Shown: positions 1 through 7,329, counted from the stretch's first letter. The stretch is 8,185 nucleotides of DNA from Pseudomonadota bacterium (GCA_009936895.1 JAACDS010000021.1:1-8185); one strand, 5' to 3'. The notes: a model not told the origin generated them from the sequence alone. Numbers and translations: made by a program.

Positions 1-695
1 GGTAGCTGACTGAGTCTGTGAACCTCCCCGGAGGGGACGGAATCGGAATCGTTCGTAAATTCACCATTATGGTTATACCAAAGCGATAGCATGCCGGCAT
101 TGTTGGCGCCCAGTATGTCGTCCGACAAGTGGTCGCCAATGTGTACGGCTTGGTTTGCGCCGACTCCGGCACGACTGAGCACGGTGTGAAACATTTTTGG
201 ATCGGGTTTGCTCGCCCCAACGTCTGCGCTGCTGACGGCACCCTCAAAGTAGTTGCCAATGCCAACGCGGTAGATGTTTGCGTTACCGTTGGTCAGCGCG
301 AACAGACGATAGCGCTGACTGAGATTTGCCAGAACTTCTATCGCTCCGTCGTAAAACACGACCTCGTTGCGGCCGACAAAAAACACATCGAATGCCCGGG
401 AAGCCGCGCTAGCGGCATCATTCTGCGCGAGCCCAGACCTTACCATGCATTCATAGAGGATCTGGGTGCGTAAGAAGGACAGATCGTGACGTTTGTCAGG
501 GTGCTGCTCTAAGACCCTTTCCCGAATGTCGCCAATGGCATCGGACGCGTAAACCGCTAGTGCCTCGGCGGTGTTTTCCTGCATCCAGCGGCGCAGCATC
601 TGTTCAGCCCGAACGATGGTCTGACTGACATCCCACAGGGTGTTGTCCAGGTCGAAGGTGACCAGCTCGATTTGCGTTACTTTTTTCATGAGCAT
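1..695 (-). CDS. yigB: YigB-type HAD-superfamily phosphatase (3' end cut by window edge)
   Basis: Haloacid-dehalogenase-type phosphatase. Its E. coli relative YigB removes phosphate from the riboflavin intermediate 5-amino-6-(5-phosphoribitylamino)uracil and from FMN; that substrate is inferred here from family and gene order. The four HAD motifs are visible: motif I FDLDNT with nucleophile D15 and D17, motif II LTNGN near residues 134-138, motif III lysine K163 in GASKPDP, and motif IV GDHLSDD with D188, D192 and D193. A helical cap lies between motifs I and II. About 231 codons are present against roughly 238 in E. coli, so only the last few residues are missing. The ATG at 695 overlaps the xerC stop as TAATG, with GGAAA 7 nt upstream; an in-frame ATG at 689 is an alternative start. 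The gene follows xerC, as in E. coli and Pseudomonas, and is probably translationally coupled to it. Confidence 0.9.
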   Translation of the reverse strand, partial: MLMKKVTQIELVTFDLDNTLWDVSQTIVRAEQMLRRWMQENTAEALAVYASDAIGDIRERVLEQHPDKRHDLSFLRTQILYECMVRSGLAQNDAASAASRAFDVFFVGRNEVVFYDGAIEVLANLSQRYRLFALTNGNANIYRVGIGNYFEGAVSSADVGASKPDPKMFHTVLSRAGVGANQAVHIGDHLSDDILGANNAGMLSLWYNHNGEFTNDSDSVPSGEVHRLSQL

Positions 696-1633
696 TAGGG
701 TGTTTCCGTGTTGCGCGTGCCGGACTGTGTCTGTGCATCCTTACTTTTTGCTGCGAGGGCTCTGGGGTGAGCCTTGTCGTAAACTTGAGCCAGATGCTGG
801 AAATCAAGGTGCGTGTAGATTTGTGTGGTGGCAATGTCGCTGTGGCCTAACAACTCTTGAATACCCCGTAGGTCGCCGGACGATTCCAGCATGTGCGTGG
901 CATAGGTATGTCGCAGCATATGTGGATGTAAGCTGTCATCACCCAGCTGCTGGGCGGCAACGCTCTTGAGGCGATTTTGCACCGTGCGCGGCGAGATACT
1001 GTGGCCGCGACGACCTGGAAACAGCCAATCCGTGTGATCGGCAGAAAGCGTCATAATCCACTGACCGATGGCCGTGACGCAGAGGCGACCCAATGGCACC
1101 AGGCGTTCCTTATAGCCCTTGCCCACCACCTTCACCACGCCTTGATCCAGGTCAAGATCCGTTCGTCGCAGTCTAGCGACCTCACTGAGTCGCAAACCGC
1201 TTCCGTAGAAAAGCTCCAGCAGCGCCTTGTCGCGCAATGCCTGTGGGGAGCTGCTGGCAAAATTGAGCAATTGCGCCGCTTGATCGGTATCCAGTACCTT
1301 GGGTAGCCGCCTTTTGTGTTTTGGACCGCGACTGACTGCCGCGGGATTGGCTTCTACGGCACCCTGTTTGAGCAAAAAACCATAGAAACTGCGGATGGCA
1401 GAAAGATTGCGCTGAATGCTGCTATTTGCCAGGCCCTGACGCTTCATCTGGGCAATGTACCGTGAAACATCCTGTGCGGTTGCGACACAGGCTCCCGAGT
1501 CGAGCCACGTGATGAAGCGATTCAGGTCCCGTCGATAGGCGTCGAGGGTGCGATGCGAGTAATTACGTTGCTGATCCAAATTCAGCAAAAAGTTGTTCAC
1601 CCAGTGCTCATTCGAATCATCGGTTTCTGTCAT
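695..1633 (-). CDS. xerC: Site-specific tyrosine recombinase XerC
   Basis: Cytoplasmic recombinase that acts with XerD at the dif site to resolve chromosome dimers. The 312-residue product has an N-terminal SAM-like core-binding domain (about 10-95) and a C-terminal catalytic domain (about 110-290). All catalytic residues are present: R148 (GSGLRLSE), K172 (GKGYKER), H238 and R241 (HPHMLRHTYATHML), H264 (LLGHSD) and nucleophile Y273 (TQIYTHL). These positions nearly match E. coli XerC. XerC is preferred over XerD because of the dapF-DUF484-xerC-yigB order. The ATG overlaps the stop of the DUF484 gene as ATGA and has only a weak purine-rich upstream sequence, which fits translational coupling. 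The C-terminus carries about 20 extra polar residues after the usual AHPRA end. Chromosomal housekeeping gene; nothing suggests a phage integrase. Confidence 0.97.
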   Translation of the reverse strand: MTETDDSNEHWVNNFLLNLDQQRNYSHRTLDAYRRDLNRFITWLDSGACVATAQDVSRYIAQMKRQGLANSSIQRNLSAIRSFYGFLLKQGAVEANPAAVSRGPKHKRRLPKVLDTDQAAQLLNFASSSPQALRDKALLELFYGSGLRLSEVARLRRTDLDLDQGVVKVVGKGYKERLVPLGRLCVTAIGQWIMTLSADHTDWLFPGRRGHSISPRTVQNRLKSVAAQQLGDDSLHPHMLRHTYATHMLESSGDLRGIQELLGHSDIATTQIYTHLDFQHLAQVYDKAHPRALAAKSKDAQTQSGTRNTETP

Positions 1634-2325
1634 GGCGTCGCCAATCGATTCATGACCTTGGCAACAATGTCTGCAATATAAGTGACGAAGAGCGTGTCCA
1701 TATCTTTGGCGAATCGTCGGGCATCACGACTGCCAATGCACAATGCGCCGGTACCGTTAATGAGGGCCAGATTTAAAATCGCTGCACTGCCGCTTTCGTC
1801 GTGATCGGACAGGGGAAACATTTGGGTGAGCTCTTCCCGACGAAGCGAAATGCAGAGCGCGCTGGTCTTGCTGTGTAAGTGTTCCAGCGGCATTTGTTTG
1901 GTGTGATGCTGAATATGATCCAAGGCAAGAGCCATATCAGCGCCGCAGAGATGTGCACAAACGAAATCTGCCTCAAAATCGACGAGCACATGAGTGGCGA
2001 GTACCTCATTCAGTTCCGGCCAGCTGTCCACCTCCAGCAAGGCAAGATTGAGGGATCGGGTTTTGGCGAAAATCTCGTCATTGACTCTCGCTGCCTGCAG
2101 AAGTTCGTTCATCCGCTTGCGCATGGTGACGTTGCGCTCGCGCAGAATATCGATTTGGCGTTCGATCAGCGACACCGCCTCGCCGGATTCGTGAGGCAAG
2201 CTGAGTTCGGACAGAGCGCTTGGGTGGCGCAGGAAAAAATCTGGCGATTGACGCAGAAAATCTAACACCGATTGATCACTTGGCGGGGTGGCCTTAGTCG
2301 AACCGGTAAACTTCTCGATGCTCAT
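1630..2325 (-). CDS. DUF484 family protein (GAF-like domain)
   Basis: Predicted cytoplasmic protein of the DUF484 family (231 residues), encoded between dapF and xerC in many gammaproteobacteria and of unknown biochemical role. Visible parts: an N-terminal helical segment with the typical pattern DFLRQSPDFFLRHP (residues 22-35); a charged probable coiled coil at about 50-88; and a GAF-like C-terminal domain from about 90 to 228 ending with the family motif GALCIGSRDARRF. The frame stays open upstream to an ATG at 2640, but that would overlap dapF by about 300 nt with no family resemblance, so the start at 2325 is chosen. It has AGGGAAA about 8 nt upstream, overlapping the dapF stop codon, and leaves a 13-nt gap. 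The 3' end overlaps the xerC start by 4 nt. No signal peptide or membrane segment is seen. Confidence 0.92.
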   Translation of the reverse strand: MSIEKFTGSTKATPPSDQSVLDFLRQSPDFFLRHPSALSELSLPHESGEAVSLIERQIDILRERNVTMRKRMNELLQAARVNDEIFAKTRSLNLALLEVDSWPELNEVLATHVLVDFEADFVCAHLCGADMALALDHIQHHTKQMPLEHLHSKTSALCISLRREELTQMFPLSDHDESGSAAILNLALINGTGALCIGSRDARRFAKDMDTLFVTYIADIVAKVMNRLATP

Positions 2326-2338
2326 CGTATTGGTTTCC

Positions 2339-3178
2339 CTAGATATCCAGTTGTCCGGTGTAAACGAAGGTAGAATCGCCGACGAGCTTGATCGGGCCTT
2401 CGCTGCTAGGCCACTCCACCCGCAGCTTTCCCCCCGGTAAGGATACTTTGACTTTGCTGTCGAGTTTGCCGGCCTTGCGACCCACGGCCACGGCAGCGCT
2501 GGCACCACTGCCGCAGGCAAGGGTCTCTGATGCACCGCGCTCAAACACGCGCAGGCGAATAAAACCCTGATTAACGATCTGACAAAACCCAATGTTGGCC
2601 CGCTCGGGAAACGCCTCGTGGTGCGACAGGGCGTGTCCAATCCCCGCGACGTCCAGCCCGATCACATCGTCAACGAAAACTACACCGTGTGGATTGCCCA
2701 TGGAAACCGGGGCAACTTGAAACTCCCCATGCTCGGTCTGCAACGCCACACACTGTCCGGGAGGCTCGTCACTATCCTTGAGCTGAAAAGGCACCGCTGC
2801 GTGCTGGAATTGAGGTTCGGGTAACCAGGTTTCGATCATGCCGTCATCGTGCATCGCTGTGCGAACGACTCCACCCTTGGAGTGCCAGCTCAACTGAGAT
2901 TGTTGGGTAAGACCGCGGCGATGAACAAAGTCCGTTACACAGCGTGTGCCGTTACCACACTGTTCCGCCTCGCCGCCGTCGGCATTAAAAATCAGATAGT
3001 CGAAGTCACAGTCTGGAGCACTTGGCGGTGCCACCATCAGCAGTTGATCAAAACCAATACCGCGCTGGCGGTCGCCCCATCGCGCAATATGCTCGGGCTT
3101 CAGCGTCACGGTCTCGCTGATTGCATCAATAACCATGAAATCATTACCGAGGCTGTGCATTTTACTGAAGTTGATCAT
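2339..3178 (-). CDS. dapF: Diaminopimelate epimerase
   Basis: PLP-independent cytoplasmic epimerase that converts LL-diaminopimelate to meso-diaminopimelate, used in peptidoglycan and as the precursor of lysine. The 279 residues match the usual length of about 275. The two catalytic cysteines of the thiolate/thiol pair are present: C74 in EQCGNGTRC and C222 in ACGSGASAAV. Other family blocks seen are the N-terminal KMHSLGNDF, FNADGGEAEQ, MGNPHGVVF and FERGASET, in the order of the two pseudo-symmetric halves. The ATG lies 9 nt after the lysA stop codon in the same reading frame, with short GG-containing SD-like sequences (TAGG, CAGG) upstream. The stop is TAG and overlaps the DUF484 ribosome-binding site. 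The enzyme's product is the substrate of LysA, encoded just upstream. Confidence 0.98.
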   Translation of the reverse strand: MINFSKMHSLGNDFMVIDAISETVTLKPEHIARWGDRQRGIGFDQLLMVAPPSAPDCDFDYLIFNADGGEAEQCGNGTRCVTDFVHRRGLTQQSQLSWHSKGGVVRTAMHDDGMIETWLPEPQFQHAAVPFQLKDSDEPPGQCVALQTEHGEFQVAPVSMGNPHGVVFVDDVIGLDVAGIGHALSHHEAFPERANIGFCQIVNQGFIRLRVFERGASETLACGSGASAAVAVGRKAGKLDSKVKVSLPGGKLRVEWPSSEGPIKLVGDSTFVYTGQLDI

Positions 3179-3187
3179 GGCCTGTGC

Positions 3188-4495
3188 CTAAAGAATTTCA
3201 GTCGACAGCTGATCTTGGAGGCTCTCGCGGCGTCTGACAACCCGAAAACCATCGCCGCTTACCATCACCTCGGCTGCTCTGTTGCGAGTGTTGTAGTTGG
3301 AGGACAACGACGAACCGTAAGCGCCGGCACTGAGAATGGCCAGTAAGTCGCCTTCTGCAAGACTGAGCATTCGATTCTTGGCCAGCCAGTCGCCTGACTC
3401 GCAGATCGGACCGACAAGATCCCAACATCGGGTATCGCTTGACGAATGCTCCTGCACCGCCAGCACACCGTGCCAAGCTTGATACAGGGACGGCCGCAAC
3501 AAGTCGTTCATGGCAGCATCCACTATGGCAAAATTTTTGCCTTCGTCCGCATGGCTTTCGTTCGCTTGAGCTGGGCCGCCAGAGGGCTTCAAATATTCTA
3601 CTCGGGTTAGTAGCACCCCAGCGTTTGCGGTGAGGAAGCGTCCGGGCTCAATGGAAACCGTCAGCCCGCGCGGGCCCAAATGCTCCACCACCCTATCGCC
3701 CCAAGCGTCTATATCAAAGGACGCTTCGTCCTGATAGGTCACACCAAAGCCGCCTCCCAAGTCGATATCCGTTAGCTGTATTTCTCGGTCCGCCAGTTGA
3801 TCAATCAGTGACAGTAGCTGGTCCAGCGCATCAAAAAGCGGCTCTGGGGCGCTGATTTGAGAACCAATATGACAGGCAACCCCGCGTACGTGCAGATTCG
3901 GGTCCGCATCGGCTTGCTGGTACAGGCCCAGAGCTGCCTCCTGCAAAATGCCGAATTTGTTTTCCTTTAGCCCCGTCGATATGTAGGGGTGAGTTTTAGG
4001 GTCAACGTTCGGGTTAATACGTAGGGCTATGGGCGCGATTTTCCCGAGCACTTCGGCGCGCTGGCTGATGCGGATGAGCTCGCTGTTGCTTTCCACGTTA
4101 AAACACTCGATGCCGGTCTTTAACGCGAAATCAATTTCTTCTACGGACTTGCCGACGCCGGAAAAGACCACGCTGTCGGGGTTACCTCCTGCAGCTAATA
4201 CTCGGCTGAGTTCGCCGCCTGAGACGATATCAAAGCCTGCACCCAGTTCCGCGAACGTCTTCAACACGGCCAGGGTGGAATTGGCTTTAACAGCGTAATG
4301 CAGCTGATGCGGCAGCGAGCCCAAGGCGGCATCTAATTTTCGATACTGATTTTTCAGCATTTCCTGTGAATACACATAAACCGGCGTGCCAACCGCATCG
4401 GCGATGTTTCCCAGCGATGCGCCTTCCACATACAGCTCACCGTTTCGGTATTTGACGGCGGTAGCACTAAATAGCTCAGGTGTGACAGTCAACAA
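3188..4495 (-). CDS. lysA: Diaminopimelate decarboxylase
   Basis: PLP-dependent fold-type III (alanine-racemase-like) enzyme that decarboxylates meso-diaminopimelate to L-lysine in the cytoplasm. At 435 residues it is slightly longer than common LysA proteins, partly through a polar insertion near residues 303-321. Seen: PLP lysine K70 in HYAVKAN; H209 in ACHIGSQ; the phosphate-binding glycine run LGGGFG (246-251); EPGRF (283-287); C365-E366 in the CESGDW substrate-binding block; and Y393 in GAYGSSLSSNYN. There is no ATG near the N-terminus. Translation probably begins at TTG 4495 or the adjacent TTG 4492, preceded by AAGAAGGA, with 7 nt from AAGGA to the second TTG. The gene follows argH by 48 nt and precedes dapF by 9 nt. 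Its stop is TAG. Confidence 0.97.
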   Translation of the reverse strand: MLTVTPELFSATAVKYRNGELYVEGASLGNIADAVGTPVYVYSQEMLKNQYRKLDAALGSLPHQLHYAVKANSTLAVLKTFAELGAGFDIVSGGELSRVLAAGGNPDSVVFSGVGKSVEEIDFALKTGIECFNVESNSELIRISQRAEVLGKIAPIALRINPNVDPKTHPYISTGLKENKFGILQEAALGLYQQADADPNLHVRGVACHIGSQISAPEPLFDALDQLLSLIDQLADREIQLTDIDLGGGFGVTYQDEASFDIDAWGDRVVEHLGPRGLTVSIEPGRFLTANAGVLLTRVEYLKPSGGPAQANESHADEGKNFAIVDAAMNDLLRPSLYQAWHGVLAVQEHSSSDTRCWDLVGPICESGDWLAKNRMLSLAEGDLLAILSAGAYGSSLSSNYNTRNRAAEVMVSGDGFRVVRRRESLQDQLSTEIL

Positions 4496-4499
4496 ACTT

Positions 4500-4504
4500 T
4501 CCTT
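4500..4504 (-). promoter_or_regulatory. Ribosome binding site of lysA supporting a TTG start
   Basis: On the minus strand the sequence AAGAAGGA lies just before two tandem TTG codons. The AAGGA core ends 4 nt before the TTG at 4495 and 7 nt before the TTG at 4492. No in-frame ATG is available until residue 46, inside conserved LysA sequence, so this site decides the non-canonical start. Confidence 0.6.
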
Positions 4505-4543
4505 CTTCTAATTCTGCAGCCAGGGCATGATCCAATCTGGGAT

Positions 4544-5953
4544 CTAGATGTTCGCCCGAGCCCGGGCAATGGCCTGTCGGACTTGATTCGGCGCCGTGCC
4601 GCCCAGATGATCTCTTGAGGCGATAGAGCCTTGCAGTGTCAGCACCTCATAGATATCGGACTCGATCACTCGATGGCCTGGGCCATTCAGCTCTTCCACG
4701 CTCAGCTCTTCTAACCCCTTACCAAGGCGAACGGCCAGTTGTACCGCTTGCCCGACAAGCTCGTGGGCATCACGAAACGGTACATTTTTGCGCACCAGAT
4801 AATCGGCCAGGTCCGTTGCAGTCGTAAAACCTTTTAGCGTGGCGTCCAACATCACGTCTTTATTGGCCTGAATATTGGGCACCATGCCAATCAGTGCTGT
4901 CAGGCAGTTAGCGAGCGTATCAATGGCATCAAAGAGCGGCTCTTTGTCTTCTTGATTGTCTTTGTTGTACGCCAGCGGCTGGCTTTTCATCAAGGTAAGA
5001 AGGGCAATCAAATGACCGTTCACTCTTCCCGTTTTGCCTCGGATGAGTTCAGGGACATCTGGGTTTTTCTTCTGGGGCATGATGCTTGAGCCAGTGCAAA
5101 AGCGATCCGGCAAGGCGATGAAATTGAACTGCTGAGATGACCATAGGACCATTTCTTCGCACCAGCGCTACATATGCGTCAATGACAGGGCCGCAGCCGC
5201 GCAAAATTCGATAGCGAAATCGCGATCGCTAACAGCGTCCAGTGAATTGTCGCAGACACCGTCAAAGCCCAACAGTTCTGCCACCAAGCCGCGATCAGGT
5301 TTATAAGGACTGCCTGCAAGTGCTGCGGCTCCCAGCGGCAGTTGATTAAGACGCTTGCGACAGTCCATGAGGCGTTCGCGGTCGCGTCGCAGCATCTCAA
5401 ACCAGGCCATGAGATGGTGGCCAAGAGTGATGGGCTGAGCCGCTTGCAGGTGAGTAAATCCGGGCATGATGGTGTCAGCATTGGATTCGGCCAGATCCGC
5501 CAAAGCGGTCAGCAGTTGACCTTGTTGTTCGACGAGACCATCGATAGACGAGCGCAGATGTAAACGGATGTCTGTCGCCACTTGGTCGTTGCGTGAACGA
5601 CCGGTGTGAAGTTTCTTTCCGGTGTCGCCGATTAACTCGATCAAACGGTGTTCGATGTTCATATGCACATCTTCAAGATCCACTCGCCATTGCAGCCTGC
5701 CGCTCTCGATTTCAGCTTGTATGTTCTGTAGCCCCGTCACGATTTGATCCAGTTCTGCCTTGGTTAACACATTGATGGTTTCCAACATGGTGGCGTGGGC
5801 AATGGATCCTGCGATATCTTCGCGATATAGACGCTGGTCGAAATCGATTGACGCTGTAAACACCTGCACAAATTCGTCCGTGGCCTCGTTGAAGCGGCCT
5901 CTCAGTGAGCCGCCGTCGTCCGCAAGGGGTGTTTGGCTGGTGCTGTTTTCCAT
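4544..5953 (-). pseudogene. argH: Argininosuccinate lyase, interrupted by an in-frame TAG codon
   Basis: Argininosuccinate lyase splits argininosuccinate into arginine and fumarate, the last step of arginine synthesis; it is a homotetramer of the fumarase/aspartase superfamily. The locus is 469 codons long, family-typical, but codon 262 is TAG (5168-5170). The first part (261 codons) carries DLEDVHMNIE, HTGRSRNDQ (116-124) and FTHLQ with H168. The second part, from codon 263, carries the superfamily loop GSSIMPQKKNP (288-298), the KDNQEDKEPLFD block and a normal C-terminus ending in TAG. There is no frameshift, and protein similarity continues without a gap on both sides of the TAG, which replaces the conserved Ser of the family pattern THLSRxxEE. 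The start ATG at 5953 has GAGAAGG 10 nt upstream. Re-initiation at ATG 5152 is possible but lacks a good ribosome-binding site. Pseudogene, sequencing error and amber read-through all remain possible. Confidence 0.85.
5168..5170 (-). other. argH: In-frame amber codon inside argH
   Basis: Reading the minus strand gives L-T-H-M-TAG-R-W-C-E-E, with the same frame continuing into V-L-W-S-S and the GSSIMPQKKNP loop. ArgH proteins usually have serine at this place. A single C-to-A change from TCG would produce TAG. Confidence 0.9.
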
Positions 5954-5984
5954 TATAGTCGGGCCTTCTCAATAGTAATTTGCT

Positions 5985-5993
5985 GACGAACGG
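5985..5993 (-). promoter_or_regulatory. AlgR-type binding site in the argH/algZ divergent region
   Basis: The minus strand reads CCGTTCGTC, identical to the 9-bp core known for AlgR sites in Pseudomonas aeruginosa (for example upstream of algD). It lies 75 nt before the algZ start codon and 32 nt before the argH start codon. Relative to the proposed argH -10 box it would sit just downstream of the transcription start, a position that would suit repression of argH and upstream activation of algZ. The motif match is seen directly; binding is inferred from the AlgR-type regulator encoded about 1.3 kb away. Confidence 0.5.
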
Positions 5994-6013
5994 ATAGGTT
6001 CGAGGGCAAATGG

Positions 6014-6022
6014 AGTATAGCA
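6014..6022 (-). promoter_or_regulatory. Candidate extended -10 promoter for argH
   Basis: The minus strand reads TGCTATACT, an extended -10 element (TGn) with five of six bases of TATAAT. No convincing -35 box lies 16-18 nt upstream, which is tolerated by extended -10 promoters. Transcription would begin near 6007 and give an untranslated leader of about 54 nt before the argH ATG. It would drive argH and probably the genes downstream of it. Confidence 0.4.
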
Positions 6023-6067
6023 ACCTAAGTCATTAGCTGGCGGTTCTAATTTGGGGGCTCAAACGGT

Positions 6068-7138
6068 TTGATCGAAAAAAGCAGTGATCAGCGCGACGGG
6101 GAAAGACACTTGATTGCTCCCAGATTAGCCGCGAGCGGCGAGCTTGGATTGATCGTGGCGGGTGCGGTGATAGCGATCTCGTACATTCTGGCAGTGCGGC
6201 CGGAAACCGGCCTCAGCTTGTTCGAGGCAGCAGGCTTTGCTTTTTTGGCGATTCCGGGGGCAATTCTTGCGCTGCTGATTTGCGGTAGGTTTTTCTCCCG
6301 CCTGAGTCTCGTGGCAGGAGTAATCCTTGTTTTTGTCTCGATTTCGGCAGTAGTAACCGTCTGTCATTATGCTCAGCTGAACTCCCTTAGTGGCGTTGAA
6401 AACGCTTCGTCATTACTGTTCCGCCGCTTGGTGTTTGCCAATCTTTTGGTTGCTTATTTGTTACGCCAATCGTTTTTGAAGCACCATTTGAAACGCCGAC
6501 ATGAATCGGAACAAAATGCCAAAATTCAGGCTCTGCAATCAAGGATAAGGCCGCATTTTTTGTTTAACAGCATGAATGTGATCGCGAGTTTGATTCCGGT
6601 CGATCCAGATGCGGCAGAGCAGGCCGTCGAAGATCTTTCCGAATTGTTCCGTGCCAGCCTGCAGCAGGCAGGTTCCTTTGTGCGGACGTCTCAAGAGCTC
6701 GATCTTTGTCAGCGCTACTTGGGTATTGAGGGGCTGCGAATGGGCGATCGGCTCAAGGTTGAGTGGAATGTTGAATCACCTCCTGCAGCCGCAGAGATGC
6801 CACTGCTTATCCTGCAACCCTTACTTGAAAATGCGATCTACCATGGCATTCAACCTTTGTCCCAGGGCGGCACGGTCACCGTGAACGTTCGTTTTTTGGA
6901 CGGGATGATGGAAGCGAGAATTCGAAACCCTCTCAGTACCCCTGAAAACTCCGGCGGCGGTGGTGATGGTAGCCCCGGACGCCCTCGTTTGCCCCACGAA
7001 GGAAATCATTTGGCCATTGCAAATATTCGTCAGCGATTGGAGGCAGTTTATGGCAATAAAGCTACATTGATCACAAATCAAAAATATAACGAGTTTGAGA
7101 CGACTCTGATCTGCCCAACGGTACCAAAAATGGTTTAG
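6068..7138 (+). CDS. algZ: AlgZ/LytS-type membrane sensor histidine kinase
   Basis: Inner-membrane histidine kinase of the LytS/AlgZ (HisKA_7TM-lacking, His_kinase family) type, predicted to phosphorylate the LytTR regulator encoded next. The 356 residues show four hydrophobic segments at about 27-44, 55-73, 79-99 and 116-134, then a charged linker (137-155). The phosphoacceptor block is QSRIRPHFLFNSMN with H163, and the ATP-binding domain contains LQPLLENAIYHGI with N255 and the late block HLAIANIRQRLEAVYG. There is a Gly-rich loop at 296-300 where other members have a short linker. The cysteine-rich classical sensor domains are absent. No ATG is available; TTG 6068 follows a GGGGG run by 10 nt, and TTG 6110 with GGGGAAAG upstream is an alternative start. 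The argH-algZ-algR-hemC order matches Pseudomonas and relatives, where the kinase is also called FimS. Confidence 0.9.
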   Translation: MIEKSSDQRDGERHLIAPRLAASGELGLIVAGAVIAISYILAVRPETGLSLFEAAGFAFLAIPGAILALLICGRFFSRLSLVAGVILVFVSISAVVTVCHYAQLNSLSGVENASSLLFRRLVFANLLVAYLLRQSFLKHHLKRRHESEQNAKIQALQSRIRPHFLFNSMNVIASLIPVDPDAAEQAVEDLSELFRASLQQAGSFVRTSQELDLCQRYLGIEGLRMGDRLKVEWNVESPPAAAEMPLLILQPLLENAIYHGIQPLSQGGTVTVNVRFLDGMMEARIRNPLSTPENSGGGGDGSPGRPRLPHEGNHLAIANIRQRLEAVYGNKATLITNQKYNEFETTLICPTVPKMV

Positions 7139-7192
7139 GGTGCAGAAAAATCAGAATCAACGGTTTTTTGGGCAAATTGAGCACTAAAACGT

Positions 7193-7284
7193 CAGTCTCA
7201 AAGGTTCGATGAGCGGCGGCTATATTGGGACAGACGGCATTGGTATCCAATGCTTGTGCGGAGCGTTGCATGTGGTTGAGACTG
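7193..7284. repeat. Long-range inverted repeat in the algZ-algR gap
   Basis: CAGTCTCAA (7193-7201) is the exact reverse complement of TTGAGACTG (7276-7284). The 9-bp arms are 74 nt apart and enclose the tighter dyad at 7237-7253. In the algR leader RNA they could close a multi-branched stem. The arms are seen directly; any role is inference. Confidence 0.55.
7237..7253. repeat. Perfect 7-bp-arm dyad in the algZ-algR gap
   Basis: GCATTGG, spacer TAT, then CCAATGC. It could be a protein operator or an RNA hairpin with a 3-nt loop. No T-run follows on the plus strand, so it is not a standard intrinsic terminator. Confidence 0.6.
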
Positions 7285-7288
7285 GAAT

Positions 7289-7298
7289 GACCTAGGTC
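7289..7298. repeat. 10-bp perfect palindrome upstream of algR
   Basis: GACCTAGGTC is self-complementary, lies 46 nt before the algR start codon and is followed by an A-rich run. It might be an operator, but a palindrome of this length can also arise by chance. Confidence 0.35.
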
Positions 7299-7329
7299 GA
7301 AAAAAAGAATTCACGGTGCAAGACCTATA

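Noticed and set aside
129..473. Plus-strand open frame of 114 codons
   Set aside because: It is antisense to the yigB-type phosphatase, whose HAD motifs show the minus strand is coding.
695..1633. xerC homologue as a phage or integron integrase
   Set aside because: Length, catalytic-residue positions and the conserved dapF-DUF484-xerC-yigB order fit chromosomal XerC; no att sites or phage genes are seen.
2326..2640. Upstream extension of the DUF484 reading frame to ATG 2640
   Set aside because: It would overlap dapF by about 300 nt, shows no family resemblance, and a better start with a ribosome-binding site exists at 2325.
4508..4528. Six-codon mini-ORF (M-P-W-L-Q-N) just upstream of lysA, a possible leader peptide
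   Set aside because: It has no lysine or arginine codons, no convincing ribosome-binding site of its own, and no attenuator-like terminator follows.
4529..4544. GATCC/GGATC inverted repeat after argH, possible terminator
   Set aside because: Only 5-bp arms and no T-run on the minus strand; it lies inside what looks like one operon.
5952..5957. Perfect TATAAT on the minus strand at the argH start codon
   Set aside because: It overlaps the ATG, so transcription would begin inside the gene, and no -35 box is placed correctly.
6045..6050. TCTAAT as a -10 box for algZ
   Set aside because: The important second base differs from TATAAT and no -35 box lies 16-18 nt upstream.
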